DNA of 53,959 nucleotides, taken from positions 1 through 53,959 of the forward strand of contig CAJFPJ010000038.1 of NCBI GenBank assembly GCA_904399395.1, given 5' to 3'. The position numbers and the translations under genes are program-made. The stretch's first letter is position 1. Each line of letters begins with the position of its first letter. The notes beneath the pieces were generated by a model, which saw nothing but the letters and a program-made list of their open reading frames with translations, did no database searches and was not told the origin of the DNA. Positions 8,321 through 17,336 of the stretch are shown here, in pieces. This DNA comes from an uncultured Clostridia bacterium. Its GTDB lineage: Bacteria > Bacillota > Clostridia > Oscillospirales > Acutalibacteraceae.

Positions 8321-8359
8321 AGGACGTAGTTTTTTTCAAACTACGTCCTGTTTTTTTTT
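8321..8359 (+). terminator. Intrinsic terminator after AraC regulator
   Basis: The 12-bp stem AGGACGTAGTTT/AAACTACGTCCT is followed by nine T. A TATAAT at 8373-8378, just after the T-tract, could be the -10 of the rhaB promoter, but its -35 is poor, as expected for an activator-dependent promoter. Confidence 0.9.
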
Positions 8360-8403
8360 CAGATAAATCTTTTATAATCAAAAGCAAGAGAGGGGGTTCC
8401 TTC

Positions 8404-9810
8404 ATGAAGAATACAAGCAATATCTATTTGGCTGTGGATATCGGCGCTTCCAGCGGCCGACATATTCTAGGATATCTTGAGAATGGGCAGATCCAAACGG
8501 AGGAGGTCTATCGTTTTTCCAATCAGGGAGTGCAGAAAAACGGACACCTTTGCTGGGATACAGAATATCTTTTCGGGGAGATACTAAACGGCCTGAAGGA
8601 ATGCAAGCGTCTGGGTAAAATTCCTGTAGCTATGGGGATAGACACCTGGGCAATTGATTTTGTTCTGATTGATAAAGAAGGCAATCGTCTTACGGATTGT
8701 GTCTGCTACAGGGATAAGCGGACAGAAGGCATGGATACAGTGGTTTCCGGGCTTATTTCAGACGAAGAGCTTTACAGGCGGACGGGGATCCAGAAACAGC
8801 CTTTCAACACCGTGTATCAACTAATGGCGCTGAAGGAAGAGGAGCCGGAGGTCTTCCAAAGTGCGGACTGCTTCCTTATGGTTCCGGATTATTTTCATTT
8901 TTTGCTCACGGGAAAGCGTTCCAATGAATACACCAACGCCAGCACAACGGAGCTTTTGAAGGTGGAAAGCGGTCAATGGGATGAGGAATTACTGCAGAGG
9001 CTTGGAATTCCTTCCAGGCTGTTTTTAGAGCCTTCCATGCCTGGGACAGAGCTTGGAACTTTTACGGCGGAAGTAGAAAGGGAAGTGGGCTTTTCTTGTC
9101 GGGTTGTTTTGCCCGCTACCCACGACACAGGCTCCGCTGTTTTGGCCGTGCCCTCTGAGGACGAGGATTTTCTATTCCTCAGTTCCGGCACCTGGTCTCT
9201 TCTGGGAGCAGAACGGAAGAAACCGGAATGCTCAGAAGAAAGCCGCATGGCAAATTTCACCAATGAAGGTGGCTATGAGAAACGGTACCGGTATCTGAAA
9301 AACATTATGGGGCTTTGGATGGTACAGTCTGTCCGCAAGGAACTGAAAGACGTATATGGATTCGGGGAGCTTTCCCGAATGGCGGAAGAGGCTTCCTCCT
9401 TCCCAAGCAGATTGGATGTAAACGACAATATGTTCCTGGCGCCGGAGAGTATGACAGAGGCGGTAAAGGCATATTGCCGCAAAACGGACCAGCCAGTTCC
9501 TGAGACAGTAGGGGAGCTTGTAAGCTGCATTGACCAAAGCCTTGCTGCAAGCTATGGGGAATCTGTCCGGGAGATTGAGCAGATTACCGGCAGAAGCTAT
9601 TCCCGCTTGCAGATCGTAGGAGGAGGCAGCCAGGATGCGTTCCTGAACAGCTGTACCGCCAGGGAAACAGGCAAAGAAATTTGGATAGGGCCGACGGAGG
9701 CTACCGCTATTGGCAATCTTCTGGCGCAGATGCTCCAGGATGGAATCTTTGATTCCGTAGAGGAAGCAAGGCGTGCGGTGAGGGACTCCTTCGCTGTGAA
9801 GAAGCTGTAA
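8404..9810 (+). CDS. rhaB: L-rhamnulokinase
   Basis: This 468-residue FGGY-family sugar kinase phosphorylates L-rhamnulose to L-rhamnulose 1-phosphate with ATP. Visible marks: the N-terminal phosphate loop AVDIGASSGRHILGYL; GIDTWAIDFVLID (about 80), typical of rhamnulokinase; the hinge motif FLSSGTWSLLG (about 260); and the C-terminal IVGGGSQDAFLNSCTA with the nucleotide-binding GGGSQ. AGAGGGGG precedes ATG 8404. It is followed at 65 bases by rhamnose isomerase and then the aldolase, so the three steps of the phosphorylating rhamnose pathway are contiguous in the order kinase, isomerase, aldolase. Confidence 0.95.
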   Translation: MKNTSNIYLAVDIGASSGRHILGYLENGQIQTEEVYRFSNQGVQKNGHLCWDTEYLFGEILNGLKECKRLGKIPVAMGIDTWAIDFVLIDKEGNRLTDCVCYRDKRTEGMDTVVSGLISDEELYRRTGIQKQPFNTVYQLMALKEEEPEVFQSADCFLMVPDYFHFLLTGKRSNEYTNASTTELLKVESGQWDEELLQRLGIPSRLFLEPSMPGTELGTFTAEVEREVGFSCRVVLPATHDTGSAVLAVPSEDEDFLFLSSGTWSLLGAERKKPECSEESRMANFTNEGGYEKRYRYLKNIMGLWMVQSVRKELKDVYGFGELSRMAEEASSFPSRLDVNDNMFLAPESMTEAVKAYCRKTDQPVPETVGELVSCIDQSLAASYGESVREIEQITGRSYSRLQIVGGGSQDAFLNSCTARETGKEIWIGPTEATAIGNLLAQMLQDGIFDSVEEARRAVRDSFAVKKL

Positions 9811-9875
9811 AATTTGTGATTACAAAATATAGTAGACTCAATAATCGATGCTGAAATCAAAAGGAGGTACGTATC

Positions 9876-11117
9876 ATGCAGTATGAATACGCAAAAGAAA
9901 AATATGCATCTCTGGGAGTGGATACGGAAGAAGCTATGCGGCAGCTTTCCGGTATCAAAATTTCCATGCACTGCTGGCAGGGCGATGATATCAAGGGATT
10001 CCTCTTTCGAGATCAGGAACTGACGGGCGGAATTCAAGCTACAGGAAACTATCCAGGAGCGGCTCGTACACCTGCAGAGCTTAGAGCGGATATGGAAGAA
10101 GCTTTCCGGATGATTCCCGGCAAGCACAAAGTAAATCTTCATTCGACTTATGCGGATACAGATGAAAAGATCGATTTGAATGAGATCGAGCCAAAACACT
10201 ATGCTCCTTGGGTAGAGTGGGCCAAGGAACAGGGGCTGGGCTTGGATTTCAACCCCACCTGCTTTTCTCACCCCAAATCGGAATCGGGCTTTACACTTGC
10301 CAGCGCAGACCCGGCTATCCGAGATTTTTGGGTGGAACACTGCAAGCGTTCCCGCCGGATCGGCGAATATTTCGGCAAGGAGTTGGGGCAGAAGGCTGTA
10401 ACCAACATCTGGATCCCCGATGGCTTTAAGGATATACCAGTGGATCGCCTTGCTCCCAGAGTGCGTTTGAAGGAAGCGTTGGACGATATCCTCTCTGAAA
10501 AATTGGATCCTAGCGCCAATCTGGATGCTGTAGAAAGCAAGCTCTTTGGTATCGGCTCCGAAAGCTATGTTGTGGGTTCCCATGAATTTTATATGGGCTA
10601 TGCCATAAAAAATCATATTGCCGTTTGTTTGGATGCGGGTCATTTCCATCCTACAGAGGTTATCAGCAATAAGATTTCTTCCTTGTTGCTCTTTGCCGAT
10701 GAAATGCTGCTTCATGTCTCTCGCCCCATCCGGTGGGACAGCGACCATGTAATTGTTTTGGATGACGAACTTCAGGAGATTGCTCACGAAATGGTTCGGA
10801 ATAAATTGTATGAGCGCACCCATATCGGGCTTGATTTCTTTGATGCCAGCATCAACCGGGTGGCTGCATGGGTAATCGGCATGCGCAATATGGAAAAAGC
10901 TCTGCTGAAATCTTTCCTGGAGCCGACGGATACTATGAAGAAAATGGAGCTGGAAGGCGATTATACCGGACGTCTGGCATATATGGAGGAAATGAAGAGC
11001 ATGCCCTGGCAGGCGGTGTGGGATGAGTTCTGCCGCCGGAATAATGTCCCTGTAGGGCTTCAGTGGCTGGATGAAGTCCGCGGATATGAGGCAAAAGTAC
11101 TTTCAAAGAGAGGATAA
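9876..11117 (+). CDS. rhaA: L-rhamnose isomerase
   Basis: This 413-residue protein converts L-rhamnose to L-rhamnulose with a metal-dependent TIM barrel. It has near-usual length for RhaA (about 415-420). Recognisable regions include [17 protein letters not shown] near residue 27, the HSTYAD and [12 protein letters not shown] segments, and [27 protein letters not shown], which carries metal and substrate ligands. AAAAGGAGG is correctly spaced before ATG 9876. It is the middle gene of the rhaB-rhaA-rhaD operon. No transporter for rhamnose lies in the window, so uptake must be encoded elsewhere. Confidence 0.96.
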   Translation: MQYEYAKEKYASLGVDTEEAMRQLSGIKISMHCWQGDDIKGFLFRDQELTGGIQATGNYPGAARTPAELRADMEEAFRMIPGKHKVNLHSTYADTDEKIDLNEIEPKHYAPWVEWAKEQGLGLDFNPTCFSHPKSESGFTLASADPAIRDFWVEHCKRSRRIGEYFGKELGQKAVTNIWIPDGFKDIPVDRLAPRVRLKEALDDILSEKLDPSANLDAVESKLFGIGSESYVVGSHEFYMGYAIKNHIAVCLDAGHFHPTEVISNKISSLLLFADEMLLHVSRPIRWDSDHVIVLDDELQEIAHEMVRNKLYERTHIGLDFFDASINRVAAWVIGMRNMEKALLKSFLEPTDTMKKMELEGDYTGRLAYMEEMKSMPWQAVWDEFCRRNNVPVGLQWLDEVRGYEAKVLSKRG

Positions 11118-11164
11118 GAACGGCCGGAAGAAGAGTCGCCGGCTTTATACAGGAGGAATCATCT

Positions 11165-11980
11165 GTGTACAATATTTTTGAAGCTCCCTTTGTGAGGGAG
11201 ATGTGCGATATCACATCCAATATGTACCGCATGGGCTGGGATGAACGCAACGGTGGTAATATCAGCTATCGCTTGAAGGCGGAAGAAGTGGAAGCGTATT
11301 TGGATACGAAGCGCGTGCTGCGGACGTTGCCTCTGGATTTCGATGCTTCTTTTATCCGTGGTGAATATTTCATTGTTACAGGAACGGGCCGGTATTTTAA
11401 AAATATAGAAAAATGCCCCCAGAACAATATGGGAATTATCCGCATAGGGGAGAATGGCAGAAGCTATGACATCCTGTGGGGATTTGAGGACGGTGGCCGC
11501 CCCACCAGCGAGCTACCTACCCACCTGATGAACCATATTGCCCGCATGAAGGTGGATCCGGAAAACAGGGTTGTCATGCACTGCCACCCGGCGAATGTAT
11601 TAGCTATGACCTTTGTGCATGATTTGGATGACAAAGCCTTTACAAAAACCCTTTGGCAGATGTGCACCGAATGCATCATCGTATTCCCCGAGGGCGTTTC
11701 CGTCCTTCCCTGGATGGTGTGCGGAAACACAGAAATCGGAGTAGCTACTGCTGAAAAAATTCGAGATACACGAGTTGTGGTCTGGGCGCAGCATGGTATA
11801 TTTGGAACCGGAAAGGATATCGACGAAACCTTTGGACTAATCGAGACTGTGGAAAAGGCTGCGGAGATCTATATCAAGATCATGGGCGTTCCTTTGAAGC
11901 AGACGATAACGGATGCCCAGCTGGCTGTTTTGGCAAAAGAATTTGGTGTTACGCCTCGGGAAGGGTATCTGGAAAATTAA
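11165..11980 (+). CDS. rhaD: L-rhamnulose-1-phosphate aldolase
   Basis: This 271-residue class II aldolase of the AraD/FucA family splits L-rhamnulose 1-phosphate into dihydroxyacetone phosphate and L-lactaldehyde using zinc. The start is GTG 11165 behind a full AGGAGG. Marks: GWDERNGGNISYRL near the N-terminus (phosphate-binding loop), the VVMHCHPANVLAMTF segment giving two zinc histidines, and VVWAQHGIFGTGKDIDETF giving the third. It ends the rhamnose operon and is followed by a strong terminator. Reduction of the lactaldehyde to propanediol is not encoded here. Confidence 0.95.
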   Translation: MYNIFEAPFVREMCDITSNMYRMGWDERNGGNISYRLKAEEVEAYLDTKRVLRTLPLDFDASFIRGEYFIVTGTGRYFKNIEKCPQNNMGIIRIGENGRSYDILWGFEDGGRPTSELPTHLMNHIARMKVDPENRVVMHCHPANVLAMTFVHDLDDKAFTKTLWQMCTECIIVFPEGVSVLPWMVCGNTEIGVATAEKIRDTRVVVWAQHGIFGTGKDIDETFGLIETVEKAAEIYIKIMGVPLKQTITDAQLAVLAKEFGVTPREGYLEN

Positions 11981-11992
11981 TTGAATGCTTTG

Positions 11993-12029
11993 AAAACAGC
12001 GGTATGGCCTTGGGCCGCCGCTGTTTTTT
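11993..12029 (+). terminator. Intrinsic terminator after rhaD
   Basis: AAAACAGCGG (11993-12002) pairs with CCGCTGTTTT (12018-12027) and is followed by further T. Confidence 0.88.
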
Positions 12030-12156
12030 ATTGTGCCACGCAAAGGGAGGGGAAACTGTTTAACAAGCGTCGTTTACTGGTTTACTGGAAGAACTCAGTT
12101 TGTGAGACTATTCGGAAAATGTATTTTGGATGAGTAGGGATGAACGAAGCAAAAAC

Positions 12157-12172
12157 TGTTAAAATAGTAACA
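12157..12172 (+). promoter_or_regulatory. Possible Rex box overlapping an extended -10
   Basis: TGTTAAAATAGTAACA has the TGTTA-N6-TAACA geometry of the Rex consensus TTGTTAA-N4-TTAACAA, with one deviation in the right half. It also contains TGTTAAAAT, which reads as an extended -10 (TGn-TAAAAT). No good -35 precedes it. A second, better Rex box lies 311 bases downstream. Confidence 0.4.
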
Positions 12173-12427
12173 AAGTTATAGAATCTGCGAGTATATAGCA
12201 AGGGTATAGAGCATAAGGGTGTAGAGGAATAAAAAATGAGACAAAACAAAGAATTTCATAAATAGTGGAATTGATGGCCAAAAATGTCAAAATGGCTGAA
12301 AAATCCTGTTAAATTCATAAAATCCTATTGCAAAATGGAATCCATTTTGGTATATTTAAAATATAAACGTATACGGAGAAAACATCCAAAAAGAAGCGAA
12401 ACGAGGCCGCGTTTTTTGCTTCTTTTT
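12172..12427 (+). ncRNA. Candidate short transcript upstream of the hydrogenase set
   Basis: Between the possible promoter at 12160 and the strong terminator at 12388-12427 lie about 250 bases without a convincing gene. A 65-codon frame at 12284 lacks a ribosome binding site and runs through the terminator. The stretch contains a perfect inverted repeat CAAAATGGA-A-TCCATTTTG (12331-12349). It may be a regulatory RNA or a leader. Confidence 0.25.
12388..12427 (+). terminator. Intrinsic terminator immediately before the hydrogenase promoter
   Basis: AAAAAGAAGC (12388-12397) pairs perfectly with GCTTCTTTTT (12418-12427), with a further GC-rich inner pairing. It ends four bases before the -35 box of the next promoter. 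Confidence 0.75.
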
Positions 12428-12430
12428 CTG

Positions 12431-12483
12431 TTGCTATCCGGTAGAAAGTGTGATACAATACGTGAGGTGTTAAAAATTTAACA
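12431..12483 (+). promoter_or_regulatory. Promoter with Rex operator for the hydrogenase/phosphatase set
   Basis: TTGCTA (12431-12436), 17 bases, TACAAT (12454-12459) form the promoter, with a TGTGA extension. The sequence TGTTAAAAATTTAACA (12468-12483) follows at the transcription start. It matches the core TGTTAA-N4-TTAACA of Rex operators exactly; only the outermost bases are G instead of T and A. A rex gene lies in the same window (28766-29431). Repression when NADH is high relative to NAD+ would be lifted, turning on the hydrogenase set. Confidence 0.8.
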
Positions 12484-12549
12484 GTATTGTGTTTGCTTTC
12501 AGTTCAGTGTCTTTTAATCTATTTTTTGGTAAAGAGAGGTTCCTGAAGT

Positions 12550-12801
12550 ATGGAGATTACAATTTGCATTGGAAGTTCCTGTCACCTGAAGGGTTCCAGG
12601 GATGTAATCAGCATTCTGCAGAGGCTTGTTTCCCTGCATCAGCTGGAGAACAAAATTGAACTGAAGGGTTCCTTCTGCATGGGGGAATGCATGAACAACG
12701 GCGTATGCGTCTGCATCGATGGAGAGCGTTTCAATGTGCTTCCATATGAGACGGAAAAGTTCTTCAATACGGAAATCATGAAGAGGTTGAATAAGGCGTA
12801 A
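12550..12801 (+). CDS. NuoE-like thioredoxin-fold [2Fe-2S] ferredoxin
   Basis: This 83-residue protein corresponds to the C-terminal half of NuoE (24-kDa NADH dehydrogenase subunit). The four presumed cluster ligands are visible as CIGSSC near the N-terminus and CMGEC about 38 residues later, followed by GVCVCIDGERF. Small NuoE-like proteins pass electrons to or from hydrogenase modules. It is the first gene after the Rex-controlled promoter and precedes the HydS-type hydrogenase by 89 bases on the same strand. GAGAGG precedes the ATG. Its partner in electron transfer is inferred from position only. Confidence 0.85.
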   Translation: MEITICIGSSCHLKGSRDVISILQRLVSLHQLENKIELKGSFCMGECMNNGVCVCIDGERFNVLPYETEKFFNTEIMKRLNKA

Positions 12802-12890
12802 AGCGCGAAGAAAAGGCTTTTCATGCCGCTTTGTGGGGCGGCAATTGGGTCTTTTGATTAGAAACTACATAGGGTTAGGAGAGCTGTTGA

Positions 12891-14600
12891 ATGAGTATCA
12901 TCGGATTGAAAAAAGCAAACTGCAAGAACTGTTATAAATGTATAAAGGTATGTCCTGTAAAATCTATTAAAGTGGAAAATGAACAGGTTCAGATTATAGA
13001 TAACAGCTGTATTTTGTGCGGAACATGTCTTGCTAAATGTCCCCAGAATGCAAAAACACTGAGCAGCGATGTGGCTCTTGTAAAAGAAATGATGAAGGCG
13101 GGTGAAAAGGTTATTCTTTCTGTGGCGCCTTCCTATAAGGGTTGTTTTGACACGGATGACGCCAAAAAATTTGCCGGCGCTATGAAGGCTTTGGGCTTTT
13201 TTGGCATCAGTGAGACCAGTGAAGGTGCTGCTTATGTGACGGCGGAATATCACAAGCTGATTCAGGAAAATAAAATGAAGAACATCATCACCACCTGTTG
13301 TCCTTCTGTCAATCGGTTAGTGGAACTCTATTACCCCTCTCTTGTGGACCAGATGGCGCCTGTCGTATCCCCCATGATTGCTCATGGGCGTCTTTTAAAG
13401 CAAAGCTATCCGGGAGCCAAGGTGGTTTTTGCAGGCCCCTGCATTGCCAAAAAGGATGAGGCGGCTGATATTCGTCATAACAATGAAATAGATGCAGTGT
13501 TGACCTTTGAGGATTTGGAAGACTGGATGAAAGATTCGGGCGTTTCCTTTGAAAGTGCGGAACCCGCTACCTTCCTTAATTCCAGCTCCAAGATCCTGCG
13601 GATGTATCCTGTGGAAAGCGGTATTGTGAAATCCCTGCAGCAAAGAGGCGACACTGGGGATTGGAAACTTCTGACAGTTTCAGGTTCCGGTGCATGTATC
13701 GATTTCTGCAAGGCTTTGGAGCAAGGGCGCCTGGAGCATTGCTTTGTAGAAATCAATATGTGTCATGGCGGCTGCGTAAATGGTCCGGTCTCCGGGAAGG
13801 ATCCGGTGGAGCGTTTTTCCGGCAATGTGAAGGTTATGAGCTATGCCCAGGAGGACTGCGACGAATATCCTTCGCTGCCTGAGTCCATTCCTATGCACAA
13901 AAAATTTGTTGACCGTTCTGTGAAAGAGGATATTCCTGACGAGGAGACTATTCGGGCAATTTTGGCCAAAATTGGAAAATATGGGCCGGAGGATGAGTTG
14001 GACTGCGGTGCCTGTGGGTATCCCAGCTGCCGTGCGAAGGCCATCGCCGTATATCAGAATAAGGCGGAGCTCACCATGTGCGTGCCTTATATGCGGGAGC
14101 GCGCAGAGTCTCTTTCTAACTATCTGCTTTCTGAAACTCCCAATATCACTATTATGGTGGATAAAGATCTGAATATTGTGGAGTTCAACACGGCTGCAGA
14201 AAAAGCTTTTAAGATTACCCGCAAGGAAGCTCTTGAGAAATGTCTTTATGAAATTATGGATTCCTCTGATTTTGAATTTGTGCTTTCCAGCCATGAATCC
14301 ATCTCTGATAAGAAAGTCGCTTTGAAAGAATACGGCTTAATTACAGAGCAGAGCATTGTATATGTGGCTAAAGAAAATATTGCCATGGGTATCTTCAAAG
14401 ATATTACAAAGGAAGAACAGGATCTGGAAAATAAGTACACTCTCCGCGCTGAAACCATGGAAATGGCGCAGAAAGTTATTGATAAGCAGATGGTGGCAGC
14501 TCAGCAGATTGCAAGCCTGCTGGGTGAAACTACTGCGGAAACAAAGGTCACGCTGACTAAGCTGAAGGATATGATTGTGTTTAACTCCGACGAGAATTGA
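12891..14600 (+). CDS. HydS-type (group C) [FeFe]-hydrogenase with PAS domain, putative sensor
   Basis: A 569-residue multidomain protein. Residues 1-60 hold two [4Fe-4S] ferredoxin motifs (CKNCYKCIKVCP and CILCGTCLAKCP). The hydrogenase domain follows, with all three H-cluster motifs: TTCCPSVN (about 133), GPCIAKKDEA (about 182) and MCHGGC (about 289). A further Fe-S motif, CGACGYPSC (about 371), follows, then a PAS domain (about 405-510) and a helical tail. This layout is that of group C or HydS enzymes, thought to sense hydrogen or redox state and not to turn it over fast. The neighbouring PP2C phosphatase is a likely output. AGGAGAG precedes ATG 12891. Hydrogen sensing is a family proposal, not shown by the sequence. 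Confidence 0.9.
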   Translation: MSIIGLKKANCKNCYKCIKVCPVKSIKVENEQVQIIDNSCILCGTCLAKCPQNAKTLSSDVALVKEMMKAGEKVILSVAPSYKGCFDTDDAKKFAGAMKALGFFGISETSEGAAYVTAEYHKLIQENKMKNIITTCCPSVNRLVELYYPSLVDQMAPVVSPMIAHGRLLKQSYPGAKVVFAGPCIAKKDEAADIRHNNEIDAVLTFEDLEDWMKDSGVSFESAEPATFLNSSSKILRMYPVESGIVKSLQQRGDTGDWKLLTVSGSGACIDFCKALEQGRLEHCFVEINMCHGGCVNGPVSGKDPVERFSGNVKVMSYAQEDCDEYPSLPESIPMHKKFVDRSVKEDIPDEETIRAILAKIGKYGPEDELDCGACGYPSCRAKAIAVYQNKAELTMCVPYMRERAESLSNYLLSETPNITIMVDKDLNIVEFNTAAEKAFKITRKEALEKCLYEIMDSSDFEFVLSSHESISDKKVALKEYGLITEQSIVYVAKENIAMGIFKDITKEEQDLENKYTLRAETMEMAQKVIDKQMVAAQQIASLLGETTAETKVTLTKLKDMIVFNSDEN

Positions 14601-14644
14601 AGCTCCGGCTGTAAACAGAATGAAATTTCAGGAGGAAACCGATC

Positions 14645-15820
14645 ATGAAAATGCATATTGATGCCGCGTACCGAAGCCTCAATAAATACGGCGAGGAACT
14701 CTGCGGCGATAAGGTTCAGATTATCCGGCGAGAAGATTCCACTATTGCCGTATTGGCGGATGGCCTGGGAAGCGGCGTGAAGGCCAATATCCTTTCGACC
14801 CTTACCAGCACCATTTTGGCCACCATGCTGAACGAAGGAGCTACCGTTACGGAAGCCGTGGAAACGCTGGCTTCAACGTTGCCTGTCTGCAATATACGTA
14901 AGCTTGCCTATTCCACCTTCAGTGTTGCACAGATTTTTGACGACGGTCAGGTGGAACTGGTAGAGTTTGATAATCCCCCCTGTATGTTTGTCCGCAATGG
15001 AAAACTGTTGGATCTGGAACCCTATTCCGAGCTAAAGGAATGTGCAGGCAAAAATGTGGTGGAAAGCCATTTCACCATTATGCCGGGTGATGTGATCGCC
15101 TTGGTCAGCGACGGCGTAATTTATGCTGGTGTGGGTCAGGCGCTGAATTTTGGCTGGAATTGGGATAATGTTTCTGCCTGGCTGGCCAAAACAGCTATGA
15201 AGGAAACATCTGCGCCCCGCTTGGCTGCGTCTTTATGCCAAGCAGTGGGTGAGTTGTATATGGATCGTCCCGGTGATGATTCCACCTGTCTGATCCTCAA
15301 GGCGATTCCCAGGAGCGTGGTGAATATTCTGGCTGGTCCTCCGGTGGATAAGGAGGATGACCCCAAAATGGTGCATGATTTCATGGTGTCTCCGGGCAAG
15401 CGTATGATTTGCGGAGGAACCAGCGCCAATATTGTGGCTCGTGTCCTTAACCGGAAGATCACTACGACCCTCAATTATACGGATCCCACTTTACCGCCCA
15501 TAGGCCATATCGATGGGATTGACCTAGTTACAGAGGGTGTGCTCACTCTTTCTAGAACGGTAGAAATTCTGAAGAAGTATCTGGAAAGCGGAGATACCTT
15601 TGATTTCCGTGTGCTGGATGAAGATAACGGTGCAGCTATGATTGCAAAGATTCTGATCGAAGATTGCACCAGTGTTCGGGTATTTGCAGGCCGGGCTATT
15701 AACCCAGCTCACCAGAACCCGGGTCTTCCTGCAGATCTAAGTATAAAAATGCAGCTTTTGGATACCCTTTGCAAGCTGGTGGAACGAATGGGAAAACATG
15801 TAGAGCGGTCCTTCTACTAA
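14645..15820 (+). CDS. SpoIIE-family PP2C serine/threonine phosphatase
   Basis: A 391-residue protein whose N-terminal about 220 residues form a PP2C-like phosphatase of the SpoIIE/RsbU group. Metal-binding acidic motifs are present: VLADGLGSG (about 37), ALVSDGV (about 155) and RPGDDSTCLIL (about 211). The C-terminal about 170 residues (from VVNILAGPPVD) have no domain I can name. AGGAGGAAACC precedes the ATG. It lies between the PAS-containing hydrogenase and the group B hydrogenase, 44 and 33 bases away, so the three are co-transcribed. Such phosphatases usually act on phosphorylated STAS-type anti-anti-sigma factors or HPr-like proteins. None is encoded here, so the substrate is unknown. 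Confidence 0.9.
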   Translation: MKMHIDAAYRSLNKYGEELCGDKVQIIRREDSTIAVLADGLGSGVKANILSTLTSTILATMLNEGATVTEAVETLASTLPVCNIRKLAYSTFSVAQIFDDGQVELVEFDNPPCMFVRNGKLLDLEPYSELKECAGKNVVESHFTIMPGDVIALVSDGVIYAGVGQALNFGWNWDNVSAWLAKTAMKETSAPRLAASLCQAVGELYMDRPGDDSTCLILKAIPRSVVNILAGPPVDKEDDPKMVHDFMVSPGKRMICGGTSANIVARVLNRKITTTLNYTDPTLPPIGHIDGIDLVTEGVLTLSRTVEILKKYLESGDTFDFRVLDEDNGAAMIAKILIEDCTSVRVFAGRAINPAHQNPGLPADLSIKMQLLDTLCKLVERMGKHVERSFY

Positions 15821-15853
15821 AACCCCCTTAAGTAAGGAGAGATTTATAAAGAT

Positions 15854-17311
15854 ATGATGCAGTATGATAACGACGCGAAGCAAATGAAGTATGAAGTCCT
15901 GAAGCTGGTTGCTAAATACACCTTTGAAGGGACACTGAACGAGCATCTGGAAGACATTCCCTACGACATCATTCCGGGCCCCCAACCCAACTACCGTTGC
16001 TGCATTTACAGAGAGCGGGAAATTATCCGTGAGCGACTTTCTTCTGCGCAGGGAAAAAATTTGCCTGGTCAGGAGGATAGCGGTATAGTAGGCGTTTTGC
16101 CGGCTGCCTGTGAGGGCTGCCCTATCAGTCGCTTTACAGTTACAGATAACTGTCAGAAATGCTTGGCAAAGAAATGCCAGGCTGCCTGCCCCTTTGGTGC
16201 AATTTCTATAACGGGCCGCGGTGCATACATAGATCCCAACAAATGTAAGGAATGTGGGCGTTGTGCAGCTGCCTGCCCCTATAACGCTATTTCAGATACC
16301 ATGCGTCCCTGCATGCGTGCATGCCCTGTGGGAGCTATCAGCAAAGATGAATACAGCCGCGCTGTTATCGATTATTCCAAATGCATCAGCTGTGGTGCAT
16401 GCGTTGCTGGATGCCCCTTTGGAGCTATCACAGACCGTTCCAGCATTGTGGATGTTATCAATGCCATTCGCAATGGTGAAAAAGTAATCGCTACCTTTGC
16501 TCCTGCCATTGAGGGCCATTTTGGCATGGCCAATGTGGGTATGCTGAAAAGCGCCATCCGGAAACTTGGCTTCCAGGATGTAATAGAAGTTTCTCTTGGC
16601 GCTGATGCTACCGCCTGGCATGAAGCACAGGAGTTAAAAGAGGCCGTGGAGAATAACCAAAAAATGACCACTTCCTGCTGCCCTGCTTTTGTGGAGATGA
16701 TCGAGAAACACTTCCCTAGGCTTATTCCGAATATTTCACACACCGGTTCTCCTATGACCCTTGTCAGCCGGTATATCCGGGCCAATTATGAGGGCGCGAA
16801 GGTGGTCTTTATTGGGCCCTGCATCGCCAAAAAGTTGGAGGTTAAGCGTGTGGAAGATACGGCGGATTACGCTATAACCTTTGAGGAACTGGCGGCCATG
16901 TTTGATGCTCAGGGCATCAATGTGATGGATCCCGCTGAAAAAGAGCAGGACGGCAGCCGGCCGGGTAAGAATTTTGCTCAAAGCGGCGGTGTTGCAGCAG
17001 CTGTTTCCAGAGTGCTGGATGAAGAGGGCTTCGAGAAACCGTTCAGTGCTGTGAAGTGCAACGGGGCAAAGGAATGCAAGAAATTCCTGATGATCATGAA
17101 TGCAGGGAAGCTCCCGGAAACCATTCTGGAAGGCATGGCCTGCGAAGGTGGCTGTGTTGCTGGGCCCGGTGGTGTAGAAACTTTGCAGAAGCTGCTTAAA
17201 ATGAGAACGAAGCTTCTTGCTGAGGCGGATAACCGCGGTATTACAGAAAATGTTAATTCTCTGCATGATTTCTCTGGAATTAGTATGACTGCCCATCGAA
17301 AGCAACTTTAA
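15854..17311 (+). CDS. Group B [FeFe]-hydrogenase
   Basis: A 485-residue protein. An N-terminal region (1-85) without a clear domain is followed by a Cys-rich block of ferredoxin-type motifs: CQKCLAKKCQAACP, CKECGRCAACP-like and CISCGACVAGCP, between about 95 and 190. A hydrogenase domain follows with TSCCPAF (about 272), GPCIAKK (about 320) and GMACEGGCVAGPG (about 428). The motifs keep the four H-cluster cysteines. This is the group B architecture known from Clostridia, whose physiological role is poorly defined. Start codons ATG 15854 and 15857 are both possible behind AGGAGAG. It is the last gene of the Rex-box set. Maturation genes hydE, hydF and hydG are not in the window. Confidence 0.88.
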   Translation: MMQYDNDAKQMKYEVLKLVAKYTFEGTLNEHLEDIPYDIIPGPQPNYRCCIYREREIIRERLSSAQGKNLPGQEDSGIVGVLPAACEGCPISRFTVTDNCQKCLAKKCQAACPFGAISITGRGAYIDPNKCKECGRCAAACPYNAISDTMRPCMRACPVGAISKDEYSRAVIDYSKCISCGACVAGCPFGAITDRSSIVDVINAIRNGEKVIATFAPAIEGHFGMANVGMLKSAIRKLGFQDVIEVSLGADATAWHEAQELKEAVENNQKMTTSCCPAFVEMIEKHFPRLIPNISHTGSPMTLVSRYIRANYEGAKVVFIGPCIAKKLEVKRVEDTADYAITFEELAAMFDAQGINVMDPAEKEQDGSRPGKNFAQSGGVAAAVSRVLDEEGFEKPFSAVKCNGAKECKKFLMIMNAGKLPETILEGMACEGGCVAGPGGVETLQKLLKMRTKLLAEADNRGITENVNSLHDFSGISMTAHRKQL

Positions 17312-17336
17312 TGCTTGTTTCATTGAAGGTATTAAA

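Noticed and set aside
12284-12481. A 65-codon frame upstream of the NuoE-like gene
   Set aside because: It has no ribosome binding site and runs through a strong intrinsic terminator, the next promoter and into the Rex box. Its Lys/Arg/Leu composition comes from AT-rich non-coding DNA.
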